Shown here: positions 20,793 through 32,502 of the stretch, piece after piece
How the letters are laid out: each line of letters begins with the position of its first letter
Numbering within the stretch: the stretch's first letter is position 1
DNA from: Alopecurus myosuroides
Lineage: Eukaryota; Streptophyta; Magnoliopsida; Poales; Poaceae
Length of the DNA stretch: 64,000 nucleotides
NCBI GenBank assembly: GCA_028641055.1
Contig: CM054057.1
Coordinates: 328,444,482-328,508,481, forward strand
Direction: 5' to 3'
The notes under the pieces: model-generated
The model's database searches: none
The model's input: the letters and a program-made list of their open reading frames with translations, nothing else
Told to the model about the DNA's origin: nothing
Made by a program: the position numbers and the translations under genes

Positions 20793-21250
20793 GTAATATA
20801 TCCAAACTTGTCACTATTTCGGGTTTTAGCTATGAGTGAGATGATGAACTAGATTCTGACAATGATCATATTTGTCTATTTATACTACTTTGCAATCTGC
20901 TATCTGAATTGTATAACCTATATAAATACATGTATACATACCCGTATAAATACGTGTACAAACAAAACTGCGTAAATTTATGTAAGAATCAGTGGCGCAT
21001 CCCCAAAGGAATCAGTGGCGCATCAAAAGGAATCAGTGGCACAGAGCATCAGTGTCGCATCAGTCTGGTGAGCCACTGATTCCCTAAAGTGCACGCATAC
21101 TCTAGAGAATCAGTGGCACACCAAAGTCCTGCGCCACTGATTCCGCCATTGATTCTCCAGGGAATCAGCTGCACAATAGCAGTGGCGCACTATGGTGCGC
21201 CACTGATTCCCCAAAGTGGTGCGCCACTGATGCCCATTTTCCTAGTAGTG
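20793..21250. mobile_element. CACTA transposon relic
   Basis: The right end reads cctagtagtg, the complement of a CACTACTAGG terminus. Next to it are subterminal copies of GGTGCGCCAC and of tgcgccactgattc in both orientations. The flanking triplet cta occurs at 20790-20792 and 21251-21253, fitting the 3-bp duplication of CACTA elements. Removing the insert restores the integrase reading (GAC TAT TGC). The left end no longer resembles a CACTA terminus. Confidence 0.7.
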
Positions 21251-21882
21251 CTATTGCAGAGAGCTTGGAATAAACATCAGCTATGGATCAGTCGCGCATC
21301 CGTAAACCAATGGGCATGTGGAGCGATCGAACGGGTTAATCACATCAAGACTCAAGAAACGACTACTAACACCACTCAAACGAGCAGCTGGTGCGTGGGC
21401 GGAGGAACTACCCTCGGTGCTTTGGGGCCTGCGAATGACACCAAATTGATCCATAGAGTATACTCCATTCTTCATGGTATACGGATCTGATGCAATACTA
21501 CCAGTAGAAGTATGCTACAATGCACCTCGAGTCGCCTCGACTCGAATAAAGCACTCAAATATGCACTCGATTTGGCAGACGAGGCTCGGGATAAATTACT
21601 CGCACACACACTCGTATATCAGCAAGGCTTGCGCAACTATCATGCCCGTCGAGTGCATAGCAGAACCTTCAATGTGGGGACCTGGTGCTACTGCTAAAAC
21701 AGGGAAGTGACGACAAGCTGACATCCCCGTGGCAAGGACCCTATGTCAAAGGGGAAGTACTCGGGAACAGTGCGTACAAGCTCAAGGATAAAAAGACTGG
21801 GAACTTATACAAGAATCCATGGAACACCTCGCCGCTACGTCTTTCTATGCTAAGTTTTCTTTATTCAGTGCAATTAGAATAA
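21251..21882 (+). pseudogene. E4 integrase, second half of core and C-terminal domain
   Basis: It resumes at YCRELGINISYGSVAHP, has a nonsense codon, then NGHVERSNGL with the catalytic Glu, PFFMVYGSDAILPVEVCY, and the C-terminal domain (GSDDKLTSPWQGPYV, YKLKDKKTGNLYKNPWN). Several frame changes occur near 21360, 21470 and 21690. With 20303-20789 it makes up a nearly whole but heavily mutated integrase. Confidence 0.8.
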
Positions 21883-22004
21883 GGCTATTTTAGGTATCTC
21901 TGTATACCGTACGAGAAAATCAATCAATATTACTCCTCTGATGCGAGGATTTTCTCTCTGTTTATTTTACAGTTACCATCACAAAAATAATCACACCTCC
22001 ACCC

Positions 22005-22560
22005 GAGTGCACACAAAATCCTATGCGCTTGAAGCACTCAGGGGCTACGCGGAAAAAATTTCAAAAAAAAATAGAGGTGACTCCCAACAGTAGTCGCACT
22101 TGAAACACTCAAGGGCTGCCCAGCAAAAAGTTCAAACAGAAAGTGAGGGTAACTCCCAGCCGTAGTCACACTCGAAACACTCGGGGGCTGCACATCAAAT
22201 AGTTCAAAGAAAAAATAGGAGTGGCTCCCAGCCGTAGTCGCACTCGAAACACTCGGGGGAAGCGTAGAAAAAAGTTCAGATAGAAACTAGGGGTGACTCC
22301 TAGCCGTAGTAGCACTCAAAACACTCGAGGGGTGCACAGCAAAAAGTTCAAACAGAAAGCAGGGGTAACTCCCAGCCATAGTCACACTTGAAACACTCGG
22401 GGAATGTGCAACAAAAGGTTCAAACAAAAAACAGGGGTGACTCCCAGCCGTAATCGTACTCGAAATACTCAGGGAATATGCAGCAATCAGTTCAAACAGA
22501 AAGGTGGCAACTCCCAGCCACGGTCGCACTCAAGACATTCAAAGGCCGCTCAACAATAAG
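22005..22560. repeat. 72-bp tandem repeat array, about 7.5 units
   Basis: Unit starts (gtgactccc/gtaactccc) fall at 22077, 22149, 22221, 22293, 22365 and 22437, exactly 72 bp apart, with a shortened unit after that. The shared core is actcccagccgtagtc then cgaaacactcggggg. It lies between the pol end and the antisense ORF, the zone where Tat elements often carry tandem repeats. Confidence 0.95.
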
Positions 22561-22708
22561 TTAAAACAAGACAAAGGATGAATTCTCGGCAGAAACTACA
22601 ATCAAAGGACCCCGGGGCTATGCATAAAACAGTCCAACATGAAATAATACAAGAAAATACTGAAAGAAATGCACAAGACACATAAAACTCAATCAGCAAT
22701 TATATGTG

Positions 22709-24292
22709 TGATGCTTGCGTTGGGATACCCCAAGAGGAGGGTGTGATGAGCACAGCGGTAGGATTTTTCCCCTTAGTTAAGAACCATGGTTATCAATCCA
22801 GTAGGAGAAGGAGAATCTTCGGAAGGTTGATGCCACTGATGGTGGTGCTGGCGCTTCACCGGTGTCAGCAACAACGTGGAACCTGCACACAACACAACCA
22901 AAATATTTTGCCCCAACGGTACAGTGAGGTTATCAATCTCATCGGTCTTGCTGAAAACAAATATTGGATGTATATATAGTGTGGAAAACAATTGAATGCT
23001 TGCAGAAAATAGAGAGAGCAAGAAATTGTTGTGGTTTGTTTAACATCGTGGCAAATGGACTGGGGTTCATTGGTTCACTAGTGGTGTCTCTCCATAAAAG
23101 ATAGCATACTGGGTGAACAAATTACAGCTAGGCAATTGACAAATAAAGGTTGCACCGTAGTGCACATTATAACATGATGATTACTATGATATTTAGTGCG
23201 GGCATTACAACAAGATACATAGACCGACTTCCATCTGCATGTATGACTAATAATCCATCCTCAGGTTATCATCCAAACCCCCTTAGGTATTAAGTTTCAA
23301 GCAACATATAATTGCATTAAACAAAGTGTGTAATGTAAGCAATGATTATACACGCGGGTACTCTCACCGATGTTTTCTCCCTAATGGCAACAACACATCC
23401 TCCCCCTTCACGTTTCTGTCACTCAAGCAAGGAAACAATGAGGCATGAACCCACTATCAAGCATAAATACTTCCTCTTGGAGTCACTAGCAACTACTTGG
23501 CCAGAGCAACCATTAGCAACGGAAAGCATGCAAGATCACAAATAACATATGCAATAAATACTATAATAAACTTGGCATAAGGTAAATATTCATCGGATCC
23601 CAGCAAATAGAACATAAAGAATTACATAAGATCGATCTCGATCATGATAGGCAGCTCACGAGATCTAAACATGGAGGAATATCAGGAGGAGACAACCATC
23701 TAGCTACTGCTATGGACCCGTAGTCCAGGGATGAACTACTCACGCATCACTCCGGAGGCAGGCATGGTTATGTAGAAGCCTCCGGTGATGATTTCCTCTC
23801 CGGAAGGGTGCCGGAAAACAGCTCCAGAACCCTCCTGATCTAGGGTTGACAGTGACGGCGGCTACGGAACTTTTTCGGGGATTTTGATCAGGTGTCTAGG
23901 GTTTTCCATCCGGGGGGCTTAAATAGGCGAAAGGGCAAAGGCGGTGGACCTCCAGGGGCCCCACACCCATGGCTGGCGCGGCCAGGGGGTACCACGCCAG
24001 CCCATGGTGTGGGCCCCCTGTTGCCCCTCTTCGACTCCTCTTCGGTCTTCTGGATGCTTCCGGGGAAAATAGGACTTCCGGGCTTTGAATTTTCCAATTC
24101 CGAGAATATTTCCAGAACAACTTTTCTGAAACTAAAAACAACAGAAAACAGGGAACTGGCTCTGGGCATGTTGTTAATAGGTTAGTCCTGGAAAACGTAT
24201 GAAAATGCTATAAATAAGGGATAAAACATGTAGCAATTGGCATAATATCATTATGGAGCATCAGAAATTAGGGATACGTTTATGACGTATCA
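22709..24292 (-). repeat. E6 3' LTR
   Basis: TG...CA ends (minus TGATACG at 24292, AAGCATCA at 22709). The first 20 bp carry the inverted repeat GATACGT-N5-ACGTATC. A TATA-like TATTTAAG lies near 23925. It matches 27797-29370 with scattered differences. Confidence 0.9.
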
Positions 24293-27051
24293 AGCATCCC
24301 CAAGCTTAGTTCCTACTCGTCCTCGAGTAGGTAAACGATAAAACAATAATTTCTCAGGTGACATGCTAATAACATAAACTTGATCAATCTAATGTAAAAG
24401 CATATGCACGCTGAGATCATAAAACTATAAACACATGCATGATAAATAAAACTTTAATAATAAAGCATAGCAATTACTTTGCATCACGAAGAGTAACTCA
24501 AATAAAGGATCATGAATAATAATGCAAAGAAAGGTAAACATTTGTTTCAGGTATAGAGAAAGTATGGCAAAGTGGTATTTCTCTAGTCCTTAAGTGGGTC
24601 AAAACATAAATGCGAGGACACTTTCAAAGTTCAAGAAGAAGACTATAACAAATAATTTAAGAACAAACAATATCACATCATGAAGTAATTACTGATGTTT
24701 ATGGGACAAATGCACATAAAACTCAGAATGGAAAAAATGCTCTCTCAACTGTGCATAAAGTTAGAAGATGGAGACTCAACATAAAAGTAAAAGAAATGCC
24801 CTTCGCAGAGGGGAGCAGGGATCACTCACGTGCTAGAGCTTTTTATTTTATTAAACAGAGGTATTAAAAGTTTGATATTTGTGGAGGAATGTCTATATTT
24901 TAGGAGAGGTGTATGCTAGTGTCAATGAATGGTAAACACACAATACAGTAAGTCACAAGCCCACTGGATTCACAAGAGCGGCTCCCATGCTGAAGGATGC
25001 AACTGGTGTAGAAGGTCATCCCTCTTTCTCTTTTGTTTACACAATTATGCTTTGACTGATATGATCAGGGGCAAAAATAGTGAAGAGAATCTGTTTGTAT
25101 TAATTTGGGGCTGGGCACCCCCGCTGCCAGCTCTTCTATCATTTGGATAAGCGGATGAAGCCACTAGTCCAAGGGTGAAATCCAATCAACAAGTGAGATA
25201 AAGATTCTCTATTGACGTCCTCATGAGCAAAAACAAGAACACAAAGCAGGAATAATTTTGAAGGTTTTAAAGGTAACACATGAGCAATTTACTTGGAATG
25301 GCAGTTAAATACCACATGTAGGTAGGTATTGTGGACACAATGGGAAAAACTTTGGTTTAAAGGAGTTTTGATGCACGAGTAGAGCTCATGCTCAGTACAG
25401 GTGGAAGCTAGCAAAAGAGTGGGAGCGACAAATCAAGAGAGCATAAGAGCCATAATCATGCATAGCGACATAAGCATCATTAATTAAAACATAAGAAGTA
25501 TCACAAGTTCAAAAACTAAGTGGTCATGGAGGCTATTCATGAATGGTTTGTAGTCATAAACATGGTGTGAGCATGCGCCAAGTCAACCAAATAAAACATT
25601 CAAAAGAGAATACCATATATTGATGCTTTACTATGACAAGAACAACTCATGAATCTTTCAATACATATTAAACACTCTTAGCTATTTGAGGCTAATCATG
25701 CTACTCAATAACCACAAGGCTTTAAAACTAAAATAACATTTAGCATGGCATGAAAAAGTTCTAGCCACAGTCTATACAAGCTTCTACTAGTACTGTTATA
25801 AATTCTACTTCAAGCAGCTGTTTTCTTTCTCCCAACAAGCACCATCCAAAACATGTTTTAACAAAAATACTCTTTATAATACAGAAAGAAAAAATGAAAG
25901 AACTCAAATAACACTACTAAAACTAACATCTCTGGTAAGAGATGCATGCAAAACAGGAGCTAAATAAATGCAGCAGCTAGATAGAGACTAAGAATACAAC
26001 GTATTCTCAAGAAAAAGCGGAGCGTGTCACTCTCCAATAAAAGAATGCTGGGGTCCAACCAAGCTTATTATGAAAGTAAAAAAACAGAAACCAAAAGCAA
26101 AAGCAAACTGAAAACAAAAATAAAAGACGCTCCAAGTAAAGCACATAAGATGCGACCTATTATAATAATAGTTTCACTAGAAGTGACCTGATAATTTGTT
26201 GATGAAGAAGGGCATGCCTTGGCCATCCCCAAGCTTAGACGCTTTAGTCTTCTTTCAATTTTTTGGGATGTACCACCGGGGAATACCCAAGCTTAGGCTT
26301 TTCACTCTTCTTGATCACATCATATCATCCTCTTCTCTTGACCCTTGAAAACTTCCTTCACATCAAAATTCTCACAATCTTCATTAACAACGTTAGTGCA
26401 ATCGAAATAATAAACTCACATGGTTCAGTTTCAACACAAGACTAGCAATAAAAACACATTAGATACTGTCACAACTTCTTCTAAACTCTTTTTCTCAAAA
26501 TAACACCAAAAGAAAGAGATTAAGATGCAAATGCGATAAATGGAAGAAATTTGTCAAAACAGAACAGCAGAAAGAGATCGATTTTTCCGAAAATCTTCTG
26601 TTATTCAAATCAAAAAGTGGTAAACTAAGAAAAGTTGCATATATAACTCAGGATTAAGCACAAAAAAGTTCAGGTCATGTTGAATTTTTTGTAATTTGTA
26701 ATGGAATTAACAGTGGACAGAAGAAATCTGTTTTCTGCGCAGAAATCCGAAACATAGTGTCAACTTTCCACTAGAGGCTTTACTTGGCTAAAAGAAAACA
26801 CAAAAGAAAAGATACAGCAGGGTTTCTAAGGAATTAGAAAACACCCAGGTGCAAAGCACACCAAAGAAAACAAAGAAAAAGAGATTGAAAACAGAGAAAT
26901 AAAATGGGTTGTCTCCCGGTAGCGCTTTTCTTGAACGCCTTTCAGCTAGGCATAAAAGGGCAACTAAAGTATTTTCTAGTGAAGCATTCAAATCAAGGTT
27001 TGGCAACTCTTTAATGATGCATTATATTGTATCCAAGTGGGTTTCAGAGGC
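24293..27051 (-). other. E6 interior without coding capacity
   Basis: About 2.75 kb that parallels, in reverse complement, the E5 interior at about 34500-37167 and E7 pieces at 50441-50788 and 53691-54431. No domain was found. It includes an 8-bp-stem hairpin at 24312-24331 beside the 3' LTR. Conservation across three elements marks it as a standard non-coding block of this family. Confidence 0.7.
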
Positions 27052-27579
27052 TCATCTCTTACTATTTTTAGGCTTACTATTTTCATCAAATAAATTCTCA
27101 GGAACAATCCAATCAAAATTCTTTTCTTGGGCTTCGTGCAGTGCCATTAATTTAAAGGGGATTGGTATTTTATCCTCGTTTTCATTATTAGATTCAGTTT
27201 TTTCTAGAGCACCAACAACGTCTACACATGAGCCAAGCATATTGAAACGATCAAAGACTTTTCTAGCTTCTATAGCAACATCTCCAAATTCTTTAAGCAT
27301 AGTTTCTAAGATGAAGTTTCTTTTCTCAACATCTTCAATGTTGTTCAAGTTGAGGAACATATGTTGTATTATGGGATGAGGGTTAACAAACCTAGCTTCT
27401 AGCATGTGAACTAAAGAAGTTGCAGCAGCATCGTAATTGGGAGCAAGTTCTACAATGGATTTTTCCTCAAAATTATCATGCTTACTAACATGATCAAAGA
27501 ATTATGTAATAGTGTCCTTTCCAAGTATAGAACCACTTCCTATCAGCAAATATTTTAAAGTAAATTTAGGGAGCAACAT
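27052..27579 (-). pseudogene. Short ORF of E6, homologous to the E7 ORF
   Basis: It starts MLLPKFTLKYLLIGSGSILGK and, apart from one TAA near 27503, stays open to FDENSKPKNSKR before a stop. It aligns along its length with the ORF at 54432-55040: KFTLK, IGSG, VSKH, ELAP, MFLNLxNI, EFGDVAIEARKVF, KIPIPFKL, KNFDWIVP. After the stop the similarity continues (NLDLNASLENT versus KLNFDASSLENT), so the stop is secondary. No catalytic or zinc-binding motif is visible; it may descend from Gag, but this is a guess. Confidence 0.65.
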
Positions 27580-27768
27580 GATGAGAAATTGACTTTAAGA
27601 ACAGCAAAGCAAAAAATAACAGCAAGCAAGTAAATAACAGCTATAAAGTAAACAATTTTTTGTGTTTTCAATATAGAGAATAAAAACAAGACAAAAATCA
27701 AAAACAAGACAATAAACAAAATAAAGAGGTCGAGAGTGAGAGACTCCCCTTGCCAGAAGACTTCCTTC

Positions 27769-27786
27769 TCCCCGGCAACGGCGCCA
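27769..27786 (-). other. E6 primer binding site (tRNA-Asp type)
   Basis: The minus strand reads TGGCGCCGTTGCCGGGGA, ten bases from the LTR end. This is the PBS typical of Athila-lineage elements. Confidence 0.85.
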
Positions 27787-27796
27787 GAAAAATCCT

Positions 27797-29370
27797 CGAC
27801 GCTTGTGTTGGGATACCCCAAGAGGAGGGTGTGTTGAGCACATCGGTAGGAGTTTTCCCCTTAGTTAAGAACCAGAGTTATCAATCTAGTAGGAGAAGGA
27901 GGATCTTTGGAAGATTGATGCCACTGACGGTGGTGCTGGCGCTTCACTGGTGTCAGCAACAACGTGGAACCTGCACACAACACAACCAAAATACTTTGCC
28001 CCAACGGTATAGTGAGGTTGTCAATCCCACCGGTCTTGCTGAAAACAAAGATTAGACGTATAGTGTGGAAAACAGCTGAATGCTTGCAGAAAGTAGAGAG
28101 AGCAGGAAATTGTTGTGGTTTGTTTAACAGTGTGGAAAATGGACCGGGGTTCATAGGTTCACTAGTGGTGTCTCTCCATAAAAGATACCAAGCTGGGTGA
28201 ACAAATTACAGTTGGGCAATTGACAAATAAAGGTTGCACCGTAGTGCACATTATAACATGATGATTACTATGATATTTAGTGTGGGCATTACAACAAGAT
28301 ACATAAACTGACATCCATCTGCATCTATGACTAATAATCCACCCTCAGGTTATCATCTCAACCCCCTTAGGTATTAAGTTGCAAGCAACAAATAATTGCA
28401 TTAAACAAAGTGTGTAATGTAAGCAATGATTATACACGCGGGTACTCTCACCGCTGTTTTCTCCCTAATGGCAACATTACATCCTCCCCCTTCATGTTTA
28501 TGTCACTCGAGCAAGGCAACAAGGAGGCATGAACCCACTATCAAGCATAAATACTCCCTCTTGGAGTCACTAGCAACTACTTGGCCAGAGCAACCACTAG
28601 CAATCGAAAGCATGCAAGATCACAAATAACATATGCAATAAAGACTATAATCAACTTGGCATAAGGTGAATATTCCTCGGATCCTAGCAAACACAGCATA
28701 AAGAATTGCATAAGATTGATCTCGATCATGATAGGCAGCTCACGAGGTCTAAACATGGAGGCATATGAGGAGGAGACAACCATCTAGCTATTGCTATGGA
28801 CCCATAATCCAGGGATGAACTACTCACGCATCACTCCGGAGGCAGGAATGGTGATGTAGAAGCCTCCAGTGATGATTTCCTCTCTGGAAGGGTGCCGGAA
28901 AACAGCTGTAGAACTCTCCTGGTCTAGGGTTGACGGTGACGGCGGAACTTTTTCGGGGATTTTGATAAGTTGTCTAGGGTTTTCGATCCTGGGGGCTTAA
29001 ATAGGCGAAATGGCAAAGGCGGTGGAGCTCCAGGGGGCCCATACCCATAGCTGGCACGGCCAAGAGGACCCGCACCCGCCCATGGTGTGGGCCCCCTGTT
29101 GCCCCTATTCGACTCATCTTCGGTCTTCTGGGTGCTTCCGGGGAAAATAGGACTTCCAGGCTTCGAATTTTCCAATTCCGAGAATATTTCGAGAACAACT
29201 TTTCTGAAATGAAAAACAACAGAAAACAAGGAACTGGCTCTGGGTATCTTGTTAATAGGTTAGTCCCGGAAAATTTACGAAAATGCTATAAATAAGGGAG
29301 AAAAGATGTAGCAATTGGCATAATATCATCATGGAGCATCAGAAATTAAGGATACGTTTATGACGTATCA
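27797..29370 (-). repeat. E6 5' LTR
   Basis: It aligns with 22709-24292 over its whole length. The first bases on the plus strand are cgacgcttg where the other copy has tgatgcttg. It ends ...gacgtatca next to the target duplicate. Confidence 0.9.
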
Positions 29371-30971
29371 ATGTACAACACGGATAATTACAGAATCATT
29401 TACAAGTGAAGCTGAAGGACTAAAACTCTAAAACCGAGGAGTCCAACCACTCGCCAGTTGAATCGGTCCCCTCTTCTGCAAAGCGCATAAGTGCGACTGC
29501 TGCAGAAGTGGCTGCTTCATACCGAATACTCATGTTGACGCGCTGGCGGCCATAAGGAGCAAGAGCACCCCTACTGATCTTGAGAAAATTCATGTGCGGG
29601 TAGTGAGTCCTAGCAACTGCTAACGCAACCTTGGCTCCACCAACAAGCTGACGACATGCGAGTGCTTTGGCATGATGATAACTGCTGAATTTACGCATCA
29701 AGTTGAAGAGCCCCTCTGGTTGTTTGTTGAGTGGAAACATGGCTCCATATATGTTCCAGAAAGCAGCATGACAAGAGCCAATTACCACCACCAACTTGTT
29801 GGGCCTGAGTCTGCAGAGTCAGGAGCACTCGCAATTTTCAGCATCAGCCCAGAAAGAGGAAGAGCAAAAAGCAGAAAGTTTCTGGCGCTCTTCCTTGATG
29901 TATCGATTTTGCTCAGTAGAATTCTCTTGGACCGCTACCGAAAAAATAGTCACCCGGATCACATGAAGAAAATTGACTCGGGATAAGCCAAAATTGGAAA
30001 ACTAAAAACTTACATACTAGATCTGTAGCTATAGCAGTCAACTCAGCTAAGAGGAAATCCTCACAATCCGAGGCAACTTGCGATTTGGTTCTTGAAGCAC
30101 TGAGTTGAGCCTGCAGAACTTTGAGTTCCTCCTCTTTGCCCAAAATTTTGGCCCCCGGTAATTGCACCAAATTTGATGCAGGAAGAAAACAAGTCAAAGG
30201 GTATGAAGTTAATTCTGGTAATGGTACTCGGACATCACTATCGACTGGGGTCGCAGAACTAGACGCCCAGGGTGCCTAAAGAAGAGAGAAGAAGATTGTT
30301 AAGGCTCGATATGCTATTTATCTAGAGTGTTTAGCAGCATTTCTACTACCTCACACTTGGGGCTACTCCCGTCAGGAGAAGTTATGGAAAAGAAATTTGA
30401 GATATACAAGTCAAGCAGAAAAAATAAAATTGAGTCGAACAAAAACAACCAAGGATATTTCAGTCATCAGAAATGTAAAGTTCATTATAAGAAAAAGGCA
30501 GATTTACTGCACGCAGGCACCGCTTCTACAGAAACTACTGAAAGAAATAAAAACTAGCTCTCCGCGGCTGCGTTTAGAGCCTCTTCGGCGGCCTGAGCAG
30601 CTTGGGCTCGAGCTTTGAGCATTTTCATGAGTTTCTTGGCTAACTTAATGGAATCTTCAGTGAAGGGGCGGAGGTCTGCCTCTTTCCCACTCGAATCCCG
30701 AGGAATTCTACTTACTAGCAGCTTCAAAGTCACCCTCTATGCCAAGTGCAAGGGTGAGCACCGTCTTGGCTCAAGAAAGAGTTTGCTACCGACTAAATTC
30801 AGCCAAAATGTTCGTGTTGTGAAACACTGCCATCATAGCATCCATAGTAGAAGGCACCTCATCTTTGGGGAATAAATACTCGTGGAATGACACGAGTACG
30901 TCCTGGAGCTTTGTGAGAGTGCTCTTGGCCCTGGACACATGCTCCTCCGAACAAGTCACAACCTCCAGCAG
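29371..30971 (-). pseudogene. E4 antisense ORF, C-terminal part
   Basis: The 29794-29420 reading (FWNIYGAMFPLNKQPEGL, QLVGGAKVALAVARTHYPHM, FAEEGTDSTGEWLDSS) matches the C-terminal region of Transposase_28-type ORFs. A further helical piece lies at 29913-30197 and Ser/Leu-rich stretches lie beyond. Spaces between readings may be introns. The ORF continues at 43366 on the far side of E5. Confidence 0.6.
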
Positions 30972-30976
30972 CGCAC
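30972..30976. repeat. E5 target-site duplication, left copy
   Basis: cgcac here and at 43361-43365 flank E5 exactly. This proves a single insertion and fixes both LTR ends. Confidence 0.95.
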
Positions 30977-32368
30977 TGATACGTCTCCAAAGTATCTATA
31001 ATTTCTGATGTTCCATGGTTATATTATGCCAATTGCTTCATGTTTTCCCTATGTTTTCCTATGTTTTCTTACGTTTTCTGAGACTAACCTATTAACAAGA
31101 TGCCAAGTGCTAGTTCCATGTTTTCTTCTGTTTTTTACTTCAGAAAAGTTGTTCTAAAAATATTCTCGGAATTGGACCCCACGAATCCCGAAGTTCCTAT
31201 TTTCCCCGGAAGCATCCAGAAGTCCGAAGAGGAGTCGAATACGGGCACCAGGGGGCCCCCTTGGCCGCGCCTGGGGTGGTGAGGCCACCCTGGTGGCCCA
31301 TCGGCATGGCCCTTTCGCCCATATAAACCCCCCAATGCATAAACCCTCAAAAAATTGGCGAAATTCCACGAAACCTTCCGCAGCCGCCGTCATCGTCAAC
31401 CCAAGTTTCGGGGGACATATCTCCGTTCTGGCACCCTGCCGGGACGGTAAAGTGCCCCTGGAAGCCATCTCCATGGACTCCACTTCCATCTCCATCGTTG
31501 TTGTTGTCTCGTATGATGAGGAGGGAGTAGTTCTCCCCCGAGGCTGAGGGCTCTACCGGTATCTATGTGTTTCATCTCTTTCTCCCATGGTGTGATCTAT
31601 CTGTGATCGTGAGCTTTGTAATCTAGTTGAATTCGTAGATATTATTCTTAATCTATTATGCCACTCAAGTGGTTTTTTCATGAGATCTCCGTAAACACTT
31701 TGATCACGTTGTAAAGGTGACAGTGTGTGCACCGTGTGGTTTAGCATTATATTTATATTTTGTGTTGGATAACCCTATGAAATTGTGGTGTTTGCATGGA
31801 ACCATCTGGGTCCCATGGTGATAGCGTGAGGGTTACTTAGTTGGGAAAGTGCGTATTCTGAGGAGTGCTGCTAAAGCCCTACGCATGGATTGGTGTTGTT
31901 ATTCGACCGGAGAGTGGTTTGGAGTAGAATAGTGAAGAGATGGTATTTATTAATTCAATTATGTTGTCATTGTTGAGAGTGTTCACTAGTGAAAGTAGGA
32001 TCCCTAGGCCTTGTTTACAAGCATTGAAACACCGTTTTCCACCTGCTCTGCTACATGTTTTCTTGCTGCCATATTTACTTCAGATTGTTATTATTACTTA
32101 TAACCATCCATATTACTCGCATTTCACTATCTCTTCGCCGAACTAGTGCACCTATATACCTGACAAGTATATTGGTTGTGTTGGGGACACAAGAGACTTC
32201 TTGTATCTTAATTGCAGGGTTGCTTGAGAGGGATATCTTTGACCTCTATCTCCCTAAGTTCGATAAACCTTGGGTGATCCACTTAAGGGAAACTTGCTGC
32301 TGTTCTACAAACCTCTGCATTTGTAGGCCCAACACTGTCTACAAGAATAGAAGCGTGCATAGACATCA
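30977..32368 (+). repeat. E5 5' LTR
   Basis: TGATACG...GACATCA. The 5' end has GATACGT-N5 followed by AGTATC; the right copy keeps the perfect ACGTATC. A TATA-like CATATAAA lies near 31320. It matches the right LTR apart from small indels. Confidence 0.95.
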
Positions 32369-32378
32369 AACTCTTTTC

Positions 32379-32396
32379 TGGCGCCGTTGCCGGGGA
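32379..32396 (+). other. E5 primer binding site (tRNA-Asp type)
   Basis: TGGCGCCGTTGCCGGGGA, ten bases after the LTR end. Confidence 0.9.
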
Positions 32397-32502
32397 GGTA
32401 AGGTAAAAGGTACTCACATCGTCGGATGTGAGTTCTCGAAGTTATTTCCTTTAGATTCTGCAATTAAATCTTTTTATTTCTTGATTTCACTAGTTAGGCT
32501 TA

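Larger units (their letters stand above)
22709..29370 (-). mobile_element. E6: non-autonomous Athila-type LTR element
   Basis: LTRs at 22709-24292 and 27797-29370, tRNA-Asp type PBS (27769-27786), and a purine-rich tract next to the 3' LTR (minus AGCTTGGGGATGCT ending at 24293). The flanks atgtg (22704-22708) and atgta (29371-29375) are a one-mismatch target duplication inside E4. The 3.5-kb interior has no recognisable gag, RT or integrase, only one short ORF (27052-27579). It must have used enzymes from another element. Confidence 0.85.

Noticed and set aside
22005..22560. Possible CRISPR-like array
   Set aside because: The 72-bp units are contiguous degenerate tandem repeats without unique spacers, in a plant retrotransposon.
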